64,000 bases of DNA from Nilaparvata lugens (Eukaryota; Arthropoda; Insecta; Hemiptera; Delphacidae). Below the pieces are notes generated by a model, which had not been told where the DNA came from, did not search any database, and was given only the letters and a program-made list of their open reading frames with translations. The stretch is from contig NC_052518.1 of NCBI RefSeq assembly GCF_014356525.2, positions 27,291,319 through 27,355,318 on the forward strand, written 5' to 3'. Position 1 is the first letter of the stretch. Each line of letters opens with the position of its first letter. Of this stretch, positions 45,271-55,260 are shown piece by piece. A program made the position numbers and the translations under genes.

Positions 45271-46786
45271 TTGAATGAAAAAGACTAAGAAATTGTCAAA
45301 AAACCACAGATTTATTGATACTTAGAAAGACTGGTTTCGGTTATTACACCATTGTCAATCTCTGATAAACTAAAACTAAATACAAGAGCAGCAGAATTTA
45401 TACTAGTAGGCGAGTACTGCTATTGGTCAAGTGCATGAACACCTGCCATTGACCCAGCTAGACAGTCTCCTCCCACTCAACGGTGTGACAAAATGGCGGC
45501 TTAAGCAACAGAATCGCCATGATAACAAAATTTACTTTCAGTACAAAATAAGAACCAAGAAAACAAGTGTTAATAGAACAAATATGTAAATGGAAAAACT
45601 ATTGACTAATGTATGCTTACAATAAAACTAAAACTTTGATAAAACTAAATTCGTAGTGTTGTATTGGGTGAAATGAATCTGGTCATTCAAACTATACTGG
45701 GAATTTTCCTTAATTACTGTTGTTATTTCTAAAGCCTCTAGAATATTCAAAGATCTGCCTTTGTTATTAACATGCAGAAACTCAACATTCTCCTTAACTG
45801 TGAACTTGTGATTATTTGTTATCAAATGTTCTGCAAAGTTAGATTCCCCATTTTGTTTATTCCAATCTCTGATGTGTTCTTTAATTCTACTTTTGAAAAT
45901 TGTACCTGTTTGGCCCACATAACAAGCATTACAATCACCACATTCAAGTTTGTACACCCCACTTTTATCCCAAATATCAATTTTGTCTTTACTCCAGCTA
46001 AATAGACTATTTAAAATCGGTTTGGTCTTGTAAGCAACATGAAATCCATGCCTCTTCAATTCCCTACTTATCTTATCAGATACAAGGCCTGAATATGGGA
46101 TTGTTATTCAAGTCTTCTCCTCACAGTTTGAGCCTACAAAACTAGAATTGATTGAAATTTGTCTATTAATTTTACTCATTAATCTGTCCACCATACTTTC
46201 TTCATACCCATTTGTAACAGCTATCTGTTTAATTTTAGTGATCTCAATATCAAAAGCATGATAGCTCATAGGTATTCTTAGTGCTCTAGAGGCTTTAGAA
46301 ATAACAAGAGTAATTAAGGAGAATTCCCAGATTAGTTTAAATGACCAGATTCATTTCAACCAACACTAAGAATTTAGTTTTATCATAAAATTGTAAGCAT
46401 ACATTAGTCAATAGTTTTTCCATTTACATATTTGTTTTATTAACACTTGTTTTCTTGGTTCTCATTTTGTACTGAAAGTAAATTTTGTTATCATGGCGAT
46501 TCTGTTGCTTAAGCCGCCATTTTGGCACACCGTTGAGTGGGAGGAGACTGTCTAGCTGGGCCAATGGCAGGCGTTCATGCACTTGACCAATAGCAGTACT
46601 CGCCTACTAGTATAAATTCTGCTGCTCTTTTATTTAGTTTTAGTTTATCATAGATTGACAATGGTGTAATAACCGAAACCGGTCTTTCTAAGTATCAATA
46701 AATCTGTGGTTTTTTGACAATTTCTTAGTCTTTTTCATTCAATATGAATAATTACCACCATATCAACTTCTCAACTACACAAAAAG
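45271..46786 (-). mobile_element. Penelope-like retroelement, truncated, with inverted arms
   Basis: A 12-bp target duplication (tcatactttaag) flanks it at 45259-45270 and 46787-46798. The arms 45271-45745 and 46290-46742 are inverted copies covering the terminal repeat and the last part of the coding region. Between them remains a stretch with a GIY-YIG endonuclease (45628-46059 and upstream). The reverse transcriptase domain is gone. Inverted terminal repeats of this sort are characteristic of Penelope-like elements. Confidence 0.88.
45628..46285 (-). pseudogene. Penelope-type C-terminal region with GIY-YIG endonuclease
   Basis: From the ATG at 46059 the frame gives 143 residues. GVYKLECGDCNACYVGQTG contains the GIY (GVY) and YIG (YVG) motifs, the inserted C-x2-C-x-C cysteines of the Penelope type, and the downstream SRIKEH with catalytic Arg, plus an acidic Glu in the helix before EAL. 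Upstream, the same frame continues beyond a TGA at about 46108-46110 to about 46285 (HAFDIEITKIKQI), the usual linker after the reverse transcriptase. In live elements this nuclease makes the target nick for priming. The premature stop and missing RT make it defective. Confidence 0.85.
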
Positions 46787-46799
46787 TCATACTTTAAGC

Positions 46800-47147
46800 C
46801 TTAATATTTCTTTTATTTTTTTTTTTTTGATCAGCTGAACGTATTGTTGCAGTTATTGGCGGTACTCGATTAAGGAAAGTAAGGTAACCAACTGCATCGA
46901 AATTCGCTTCCGTGTTTTTTTTTCGACGTAGCCAATTTACCAGACAATGCGCTTCTCTGTGAAACTATGCGAAAAATAGTTGAATCTTCTCAGAGTTTGG
47001 AGGTTATTCCCACGCGTATAAAACTAACGAGTCTTGAAACCACAATAATAATTAAGCTGCAATAGGCTTCTATTGTATGATAATATGTTAAGACTCCATA
47101 TTGCAATCTATAGTTTATGTGCGTAGGCCCTAATCATGGTCTAGCTG
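46800..47147. other. Intron sequence without recognised features
   Basis: AT-rich; nothing recognised. Confidence 0.5.
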
Positions 47148-47397
47148 GGAAAATAGCGCACAGGATGTTTCTATTCTAGCGGGTGAGGGTCACTTGGAGC
47201 TGACAGCATTGATTGGATCCGCCCATCCATTGATGTTATTCATAAGGAATGATGATATTTTGAAGAAGTTCAGATTCACCTCATTGATGAGCATTTCAGA
47301 TGGTGTCAACTCATTCAGGAAACAATTGAATCAACAGGCAATTATCTCAGCTGACATTGAAAAATGGTACATGTCGATGAATGAAATTAATAATTAA
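47148..47397 (+). CDS. Possible terminal coding exon, product unknown
   Basis: The plus strand is open from about 47130 to the TAA at 47395-47397 and reads ENSAQDVSILAGEGHLELTA, then LMLFIRNDDILKKFRF, ending in KWYMSMNEINN. Amino-acid composition is protein-like, no ATG starts it, and possible acceptors (catggtctag or gcgcacag) precede it. An AATAAA lies downstream at 47518-47523. It could be the 3' exon of a nested plus-strand gene, a retropseudogene end, or chance. I do not recognise a domain. Confidence 0.28.
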
Positions 47398-48120
47398 TTA
47401 TTACTATTTCATAATCAAACAATTTCTTATCATGATATCTATTGCTTATCATGACACCTAATTGTAAGAACTCTCTTTTTATTGACATTGAATGTTAAAT
47501 CAATGATTGATTCAATGAATAAATTCTATTCAATTTCAAATCATACAAATGATGACAGAGTACAAATAATAATTCCAAAGTCTATGTAAATCGAATAGTT
47601 TTTCTAATTGAATCAAATTTATTATCCAACGAAAACCATACATATTATTTATTACAGAATTCTCAGATCTAATTCAAGGTTGAGCATAATATCCAGTCTT
47701 ACTATTCCTCAAATTAATATGAAAACACAAAAATGAACAGATATCTTATTGAATAATTCTCTATGAACAATTCGATAAACGATAATTATTCAAAAGGTTG
47801 AAAACCCATATTGTGTTACTTGATACAAGAATTCTAGAAGTATTGATTATAGTTTCAATAACGACCCAAGAATTTTTATGTCTAATTCATTATTGTGATG
47901 AAATGTCAAAAGATTGTTAAATCTCCACGTGTCTTGAATTATTTCATCCGACTCTTTTTCTCTGATCATTTATTTGATGAATTTCATCGTAAACATTTGT
48001 AAGTGACTATGAATTGTATGAATTTAGACATGATTTTCAATTATAAGCTAAGGATACAATAGCCCAACTGTTGTCTGTCTCAGGTTGTAATTGTCCTTAC
48101 TATTAAGCTATGGGAAATTT
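47398..48120. other. Intron sequence without recognised features
   Basis: AT-rich; nothing recognised. Confidence 0.5.
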
Positions 48121-48950
48121 TTAGGCATACACCTGAATTCTAAGCTGAGCTGGGATCTCATACAATGGACCTCTGTAAACGTTTATCTAGAGCGACATAT
48201 TTACTTGGCAAGTTGAAATATTGTACCAGCTTTGATTTGGTCATCAATGCCTATTATGCATTTTTCCATGTTCATTTGTTATATGGAATTCTGATCTGGG
48301 GTAATGCTCCTGGTGCTAAAGATGTATTACTGTGGCAAAAGAAGGCTCTGAGAAGAATGATTGGCATCCCATCCACTGAGTCTTGTAGGGATCATTTTGT
48401 TAGACTATGAATACTCACTGTACCGTGTCTATTCATTCTTAATTGTTTGCTTTTTGCTAAAGGTAATCTCGATAAATTAATGCAAAGAAGCGATATTCAT
48501 AGTCACATCACAAGAAATAGGTATCAGCTGCAGGTAACGCAGGCTAGATTGACTAAGACTCAAATGAACTTTGATTATATGAGTATAAAATTATTTAATA
48601 AATTACCATTAGATGCTAGAAATGTTAGTTTTAAAAAAATTTAAAACTATAATGTACAAGTTCCTGAAATCCAAACCACTATATTTACTCCAAGAATGGC
48701 ATGATTTGAGTATGGAGAGCCTTTCTTTATTATGATTTATACCAATGTTTAAATATATTCATAGGCTATATCTATTTATGTATAGAACTCATTTTTTGTT
48801 GAAGTCTATTGTGATGTATGTTCCTACTCCATATTGACTTCTGTGAAACGCTTTATTTTGTATTTGTCTGTGTGACTGTTGTATGTTTTATGTTTCCTGA
48901 TGATTATGTCTATTACACTGTGTGTTTAATGACAATAAAGAATTCTATTC
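48121..48950 (+). mobile_element. Non-LTR retrotransposon, 3' fragment with RT C-terminus
   Basis: From 48121 the plus strand encodes the end of a Jockey-like reverse transcriptase: GIHLNSKLSW in one frame, then from 48165 LCKRLSRATYLLGKL and LLYGILIWGNA, QKKALRRMIGIPS. A TGA at 48408 interrupts the frame, which resumes with ILTVPCLFIL and the C-terminal FDYMSIKLFNKLPLD to about 48642. A 3' UTR follows with AATAAA near 48935 and a TTCTA-type end at about 48950. It is related to the copy at 1-1324, but a different family. Inactive. Confidence 0.85.
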
Positions 48951-48984
48951 TAATGGACTGGATGTCAGCATATTAGGCTGTGTA

Positions 48985-49150
48985 CAGATTTATGAGCTAC
49001 AAACACACGCCTTACGCTTTTCATCAGCTAATTTTATACCTATTATATCATTATATTATACTGTATTCTGTATCTTATTATATTTGTACAGAGTACAGAT
49101 ACCGATATAAGAAGTATGAAAAGCGTACGAAATATGTTTGCGGCGCGAAA
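48985..49150. repeat. Small imperfect hairpin
   Basis: caaacacacgccttacgcttttcat is mirrored imperfectly by atgaaaagcgtacgaaatatgtttg with an AT-rich loop of about 100 bases. Possibly an old MITE. Confidence 0.4.
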
Positions 49151-49256
49151 GTATATAACATATTAAAATGCTATTTAAAACTAATCTGATTGTAATCTCA
49201 TAATAACTCTTGTGATTTGAATCAACTAATCAAAATGGATTTAAAAAATTGATAGC

Positions 49257-49391
49257 TGTAATAAATAGAGACCATTGAAGAGCTAGAATAATGGCTTTTA
49301 TTGACTAAAATAAACTGAGATAAAATAACAAACTTTCTGATGATTTAGAGTAATTCAAACAACTGATTTATGACATATGATTATCATATCA
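49257..49391 (-). repeat. 3' LTR of the gypsy element
   Basis: 135 bases. On the minus strand it carries an AATAAA polyadenylation-like signal (agtcaataaaagcc). It is similar to the 5' LTR with a few indels (about 90% by eye, not computed). Confidence 0.85.
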
Positions 49392-49511
49392 TTCTTCCCT
49401 CCCAGTAGTGGAACCTACCGGGGCCAATCTACAAATGTTGACAGAAACTTCTCTTTCATCAGAAAGTCTTACTTGAGCGACATGAGGGTTCAAATGAATA
49501 ATTTCTACCTT

Positions 49512-50720
49512 TTAAACTTCAGGATCATGCTTACTGCGTCTTACAAAGGTCTTCATCCATGCCTCCTTGGCGTTGATCAGCCAGGATGGCAAGTTTGTCA
49601 TAGATGTGGGATTACGAGGATGAATGAACATTCGCTCGTGAGGTGTGCAATTGATGGTCGTGCAGAGACGCGAGCGAATGCTGCTTACTGATTCCAAGAG
49701 TAGGCCTACCTTTTCCCAGTGAGAAGTATCCATGTTCCTGGACCGTAGGGCTAAACGGATTGTCTTCCAATTTATTCCATTTTAGCGTTCCACCTGTCCA
49801 TTACCTTGAGGGTTGTAAGGTGTTGTGGAACTGGTGGTAGCTACACCCTTGGACATTAATAATCTTTGACATCTTTTGATAGAAAACTGGTCCCTCTATC
49901 AGTGTGTATGTATGAAGGATAGCCGTATGTGGTGAATAAGTCATTGAGATTTTGAATTACTGTTTCTGATGACATGTCTCGACAGGGATAGGCAAAGGGA
50001 AATCTCGAATATTCATCCACAATAGTGAGGATGTACTTGTTTCTAGTTGATGAAGGCAGGGGTCCTTTGAAGTCAATGTTGATCCTTTCAAAAGGCTGAG
50101 TTGCTTTTATCAATTTTCCTTTGAAACAGTTGAATCTTGGCTTCAGCTCTGAGCAGATCTTGTATTCCATGCAGACTTCTCTGATGTCATCTACCGAGTA
50201 TGGAAGGTTATGAGCTTTAGTCCAGTGAAAATCAGTGAAATCTTGTGATGCCGGGGTGGCAGAGGTCTTGATGATATTTTATCAAGTCTTGTTTTGATGT
50301 GATACATCCCATTATCACACATGCTCGAGAAAGAGCGTCAGCAGTTATGTTCTCTTTTCCAGGTCGGTAAATGATCTCATAGGTGTATTGAGATAGCTCA
50401 AGGTGCCACCTCATGATTTTTTCGTTCTTCACCTTGCCTCTTGCCGCGCTATTGAACATGAATGGAACAGATTTTTGATCAGTAATAAGTTGAAAGAAAC
50501 GACCAGATAAGTAATGACACCACTTCCTAATAGATTCTACAATGGTATATGCCTCTTTTTCAACTGACGAGTGTCGTTTTTCACTTTGGTTTAGCATTGG
50601 TGTGCAACAGTATGCATTGGGACGTTGATTGTAAGATAGTGTTGCTGCTATGCTTCTGCATGTGAGGCATGCATCAGTGTCTACTGCAGTGAGAATGCCT
50701 CCTCCTTCATCCTTCCACAT
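49512..50720 (-). pseudogene. Gypsy pol remnant: RNase H and integrase, frames broken
   Basis: The RNase H part (50720-50232) has SVEKEAYTIVESIRKW, FQLITDQKS, and ends with the family's connection segment YRPGKENITADALSR. It is followed by a zinc-binding HHCC remnant. The integrase core (50170-49856) shows INIDFKGPLP with the first Asp, IHTDRGTSF with the second Asp, and after a frameshift the NPQGNGQVER region with the Glu near 49800. The C-terminal part continues at 49733-49512 (WEKVGLLLESVSSIRS, TPHERMF). Stops and shifts separate these pieces, so no polyprotein can be made. All three catalytic acidic residues of integrase remain visible. Confidence 0.85.
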
Positions 50721-50768
50721 GTATTGCAGCTCCAGCTACCTCTTTTTTTAGAAAATGAAAAAAAAAAT

Positions 50769-50900
50769 TGTAATAAATAGAGACCATTGAAGAGCTAGGA
50801 TAATAACTGATGATTTAGAATAACTTTCTGATGATTTTTAACCTTCTGATGATTTAGAATAATTCAAACAACTGATTTATGACATATGATTATCATATCA
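50769..50900 (-). repeat. 5' LTR of the gypsy element
   Basis: 132 bases, direct repeat of 49257-49391. It has lost the tcaataaaag segment and gained a local duplication of ctgatgattta (three occurrences). Confidence 0.85.
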
Positions 50901-50905
50901 ATAGC

Positions 50906-51785
50906 TTCCATCCGTTTACTAATATACTTGAGTATTCGTGCAATCACGTTCTATATAGGCAATCTTTTCAACCCATTAAGGAAGTTCTGTCAGATAAGCC
51001 GCTATTAACCTTTGATAGACTAATACCAGAACAGTCGTAGGTTCGAATCCTTCAGATAATACACATTCTATATTTTCTCATCTTATCACCCACGCAGAAT
51101 TGAATACATCCGTTATGATGTATTATAATGTAATTTAACAAATTGTTCATTTACTATAATTGACTGCATGTCGTTGTTTAACTCATCAAAATAGCGTGCT
51201 AATACATCGCAGTTCGGAATGTATCAAGAAACAATCATCTTCAAATAATATTAAAAGACAAGAAGTCTCAAGTAGTGTTGAGACCAATAAAAGCGACAAA
51301 CTACTGTTAATAGGTGGGATTTGACAGAGGAAGCTTACTTTCTAGAGACAGCTTTCCAACTCCAAAAAGAGCTTACCGTTCTCGCTTTCTGTTATGATTA
51401 GAAAAAACCCAATAACTCTCAAAAGTGGAGAGATTCCTTACTAAGTGACTAGTGACTAACTAAAATAAGGGGGAAATAATTATTATTTTCGACATTCAAT
51501 CATAATTCATCACGTATGTCAATCAATTTCTCTATATTTTTATGTTGATATTTATAGTGGTGTATAGTGAATCGGGCTGATCATTAAGTCTACGCATCGA
51601 ACATATTGCACTCTCTATAGCTCTAGGTATTATTAGAAATATGAAATCTCGTGAAGTGAGTAGGTAGGTATTTTGCATTTCAAGATCTGGTTACGGTAAT
51701 CAAATTCATTATGGATATCCACAACAATATTAACTTCAATATTATTGATTTCACTATATTATATTCTCTATTAGTATATTCTCCG
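50906..51785. other. Intron sequence with one SINE-like box B
   Basis: A perfect box B (ggttcgaatcc) lies at 51041-51051, followed by ttttctcatcttatcaccca. It resembles the repeat at 42745-42935. Otherwise no feature was seen. Confidence 0.45.
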
Positions 51786-51788
51786 TAA

Positions 51789-52248
51789 GGCTACTTTCAC
51801 ACGATAGGAGACGTGCAACTTGAACACTGAACAGTGTTCACGTTTTTTTGTCGAAGTTAATTGAGTCAAATCGTGTCTTTCACATGGTGACTCCTATCCA
51901 GGAACCTCGTTTTGTCACGTCTTTTCCCCTCGAGGCAAGCAGAGACCGGCTTGGATCGAGATACTAGCGGACAAATCGTCACTTTCACATGGTGATTCTA
52001 CGTCTCTCCGGTCACCACTTTTTCTCAAAAACTATCTTTCTTGAAAATGAAGATAGAAAGATTCTGATTTCGGATTTGGATTCAGCGACCCCAAATTCTA
52101 AAAAGCGTAAGTCCCGTTTTCGAAAATATCTGAAAACAAGGAAGTTATGGCTGTTTTTAATAAAGCTTTCTATTATCATATAATTATACGGTAAAAACGA
52201 ACAGGTACTGTACTACACAGTACGTGAGTACTGTAGCTATTATAATAC
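51789..52248 (+). repeat. Left arm of the PIF/Harbinger-type element
   Basis: Mirrors 53692-54146. Part of it (about 51985-52190) is repeated directly, in weaker form, at about 52340-52605. The open frames in both arms are identical by-products of the repeat. Confidence 0.85.
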
Positions 52249-52344
52249 AGGAGAGCTGCAAAATATGAAATATAATATATAGTCCTCGCTCCTGGAGTGT
52301 CATATTACTGAAGATCATATTTCATATTTTGCAGCTCTCCTGTA
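52247..52344. repeat. Small perfect hairpin inside the element
   Basis: acaggagagctgcaaaatatgaaatat is mirrored without mismatch by atatttcatattttgcagctctcctgt, with a loop of about 40 bases. Confidence 0.85.
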
Positions 52345-52892
52345 CTTTCACATGGGGATCTTACGAATAAGCCGACAGATATAACAACTACGCCGACATT
52401 TGCTCAAAGTATGACTCATCACTTTTTCTCAAAGTCTAACTTCCTTGAAAATATAGATAGAAGATTTCTGATTTCGGATTTGGATTCAGCGACCCCAAAT
52501 TCTATAAAGCGTAAGTCCCATTTTCAAAAATACCCGAAAACAAGGGAGTTATAGCTGTTTTTAATATAGATTTCCATTATCATATGATTATATAGTACGT
52601 ACTAAGATAATAATACTCCTGCCTCACAAAGGGACAGGCAAAGGTTTCAAGAAGTTTCTGAACACCTGAGAAGTTTAAACATAAACATTTTTGGGTGTTC
52701 CAAAAAAATATTGAACTATGAAAAGATGAATCCAAATATGAAATCATAAATCATCTCCACTCATCACCCAATAAAATAGGAGGAAAAGGAATGTTGTACA
52801 GTAAAATTTACTAAATTTCAGTTGTCATTCAACAATCCAATTTATCAGGTTCAAATCATTGAATATCACTTTAAATTCCCAGCAATTATTGA

Positions 52893-53024
52893 CTATTTCT
52901 TTTTAACTTCCATCCAACTTTTGGCGACTTCATTCCGGTCCTTGTAGATGTCAAGACTTTTATCCCAAAGAGCAGGTCGGTTGCAAACTGCAGTAATCAA
53001 CAGCTCCACATCAAACTCAGACAT
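52893..53024 (-). pseudogene. MADF-domain fragment of the PIF/Harbinger accessory protein
   Basis: From an ATG at 53024 it reads 43 residues to a TAG at 52893. The peptide starts MSEFDVELLITAVCNRPALW and continues DKSLDIYKDRNEVAKSWMEV, matching the first half of a MADF domain (L-I-x-A-V-x-x-R-P-x-L-W-D then Y-K-D-R and A-x-x-W). A full domain has about 85 residues, so the second half is missing, either by truncation or because it continued in a lost exon. MADF proteins bind DNA; in PIF/Harbinger elements the Myb/MADF partner helps the transposase reach the nucleus and the element ends. Confidence 0.75.
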
Positions 53025-53691
53025 CGTGTAATGACAGGTGTCAAAGTCAAGTCAAGTAAACAACTGACAAGTCAACAAGTGTCAACTGGAGAAGTGAGTG
53101 AGCAAGCACAGTGCTGCCATAATGCGAAAAGCATAACCATTGTACCAACTATTCTAAATTATCGTACTGTATTTCGTGAAGCCATTGCTTTGTTAAAGCC
53201 AGTTACTCAGAAAGCGTTTTTTTGTTGTTCGATGTTTTGTCGTCCTTATGAATTCTGTTAAATCAAACATAATGTTATTTAAGAAGTTGTGCTGAACCTG
53301 TATAAAAAATTCATAGAATTCTAAGAATTCATAGGAACGGTAAAAAATCAATTTTACGAAACTCGATGTACATGTAACTGGATTTAGAAGATCAATACGA
53401 TAATGTGTTCTATCACAATTAAATGTTTAAGTGAAACCGTTGGGCGCAAACCTTCTGCCATGAGGAGACAAATAAATTTATGAAAAGCTTGATAGCTTGA
53501 ATAGTGATTTGATATTTGTTACACGTTTTTAGTCTAAGACATAATATGTCTTAGACTAATTTTTAATGTTTCTTCAATCGGCAGGAAAACTTTGGTTTTT
53601 CAAAGTTATCTTACTCCCTTATTTTGGGGTATTTTCAGAAATCAAGATAAATATCCTACCAAATTTCCTACACGAATACAGTGTAAGTTGT

Positions 53692-54146
53692 ATTATAATA
53701 GCTACAGTACTTACGTACTGTATAGTACAGTACCTGTTCGTTTTTACCGAATTATATGATAATAGAAAGCTTTATTAAAAACAGCCATAACTTCCTTGTT
53801 TTCGGATATTTTCGAAAACGGGACTTACGCTGTTTAGAATTTGGGGTCGCTGAATCCAAATCCGAAATCAGAATCTTTCTATCTTCATTTTCAAGAAAGA
53901 TAGTTTTTGAGAAAAAGTGGTGACCGGAGAGACGTAGAATCACCATGTGAAAGTGACGATTTGTCCGCTAGTATCTCGATCCAAGCCGGTTTCTGCTTGC
54001 CTCGAGGGGAAAAGACGTGACAAAACGAGGTTCCTGGATAGGAGTCACCATGTGGAAGACACGATTTGACTCAATGTACTTCGACAAAAAAACGTGAACA
54101 CTGTTCAGTGTTCAAGTTGCACGTCTCCTATCGTGTGAAAGTAGCC
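53692..54146 (-). repeat. Right arm of the PIF/Harbinger-type element
   Basis: Reverse complement of 51789-52248 with few differences (for example ggtttctgc against gcagagacc). Confidence 0.85.
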
Positions 54147-55130
54147 TAAAAGATTAACGTTTTTATAACGGACACATGGATGAGTGGTCAAAACAATGAT
54201 GCTACCCAATTATTTCCAATACAGTGTAATTGACTATAATCTTTCCTGAATAAGATGTAAATAGTAACTGGATAACGGACAGATTGGTTAGGTGGGCGAA
54301 ATATATATGGTGTTAGTCAGGGCTGCTCTGGCACTTTTCTGGCAATAACTTCACTTCTAGGCCAAGGACGGTCGCTGATCTCTATAGTGAGTTCAGTTCA
54401 AAATGACAGCAATAGATGAATGGGAAGCATTGATGTCATAAATGAGGAATTCTGACAGTTTAAGGACAATTTAGCTATAGTACTACTTCATTCTCTATTC
54501 ATTCATACACAGCAGAAGCACACAAACAAAAATGAAATAAACGTAAGTGAAGCTAATAGCTAGGCGTTGGCTTAGCCATCCTTGCCAATTATTGCTTTTG
54601 GACTTTTGGTAAAGCTTCCGGTATCATGCTCCAGTAGTTATGAAAATGCCTGCATAATTATGAGAACAATTGGACTCGGGTTGAACGAATTCTTAGCGGA
54701 AGGTAACATTAGTGAGTGAGAATGATAAGAGATGAATGAATAGAAATATAGGTTGAGGAATTGTAAAGACGTAAAAATCAAGAGGATTTAGAAGGAAACC
54801 CTCCACTTCTTGTTGAGAGGATTGTTGAGGAACTTCTTGTTGTAATATTTGGTAAACTTGAGAGAGACTCCCTCTAGAAGGAACGTTGAACTTCTTTCCT
54901 TTTTTCTTGAAGAGAATAATCATTAGAAACTCCTTCATGACAATAGTCATTAGTATCAGCAGTTTGAGATCAAAGTATGCAGTGAAAACTGTATAATAAG
55001 AGTCACTTTTCGGGAAAATTTGATGTCATCATTTCCTGAATTACTTAATACTAATATCAATTTCAACACATTATGGACTTGAGCAATTGAAAGACTAATT
55101 CGACGCATTGTTAGCAAACTTATAATCCGT

Positions 55131-55260
55131 TATTTCTAATTAAAATATCATAAGAACGAGAATCCAAATCAATGTGCTAGGAGCCAACTATCTATTTTCA
55201 TTTCCAATTAGAATATCATAAGATCGAAAATCCAAATTAATGTGCTAGGTACCAAGTATC
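55131..55260. repeat. Two-copy tandem duplication, 68-bp period
   Basis: aatatcataaga-cga-aatccaaat-aatgtgctagg occurs at both 55144-55182 and 55212-55250 with a few changes. Confidence 0.8.

Larger units (their letters stand above)
49257..50900 (-). mobile_element. Ty3/gypsy LTR retrotransposon, internally deleted, with target duplication
   Basis: Both LTRs are present in direct order (49257-49391 and 50769-50900), read tg...ca on the minus strand, and are flanked by a 5-bp duplication ATAGC (49252-49256 and 50901-50905). A polypurine tract (tgggagggaagaa on the minus strand) lies directly next to the 3' LTR at 49392-49405. Internally only RNase H and integrase remain: gag, protease and RT are deleted, as is the primer-binding site. 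So it is a complete insertion of an already deleted, non-autonomous copy or one deleted afterwards. Confidence 0.9.
51789..54146. mobile_element. PIF/Harbinger-type DNA transposon with long inverted arms
   Basis: The ends are ggctactttcacacgatagg and its mirror, flanked on both sides by TAA, the 3-bp duplication typical of PIF/Harbinger elements. The arms (51789-52248 and 53692-54146) are long and nearly identical. The centre encodes only a truncated MADF-domain protein (52893-53024, minus), and PIF/Harbinger elements classically carry a Myb/SANT/MADF-like gene beside the transposase. The DDE transposase is absent, so the copy is non-autonomous. Confidence 0.82.

Noticed and set aside
51989..53946. 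Two nearly identical open frames on opposite strands at 51989-52183 and 53752-53946
   Set aside because: They are the same stretch of the Harbinger-type arm in inverse orientation; no domain.
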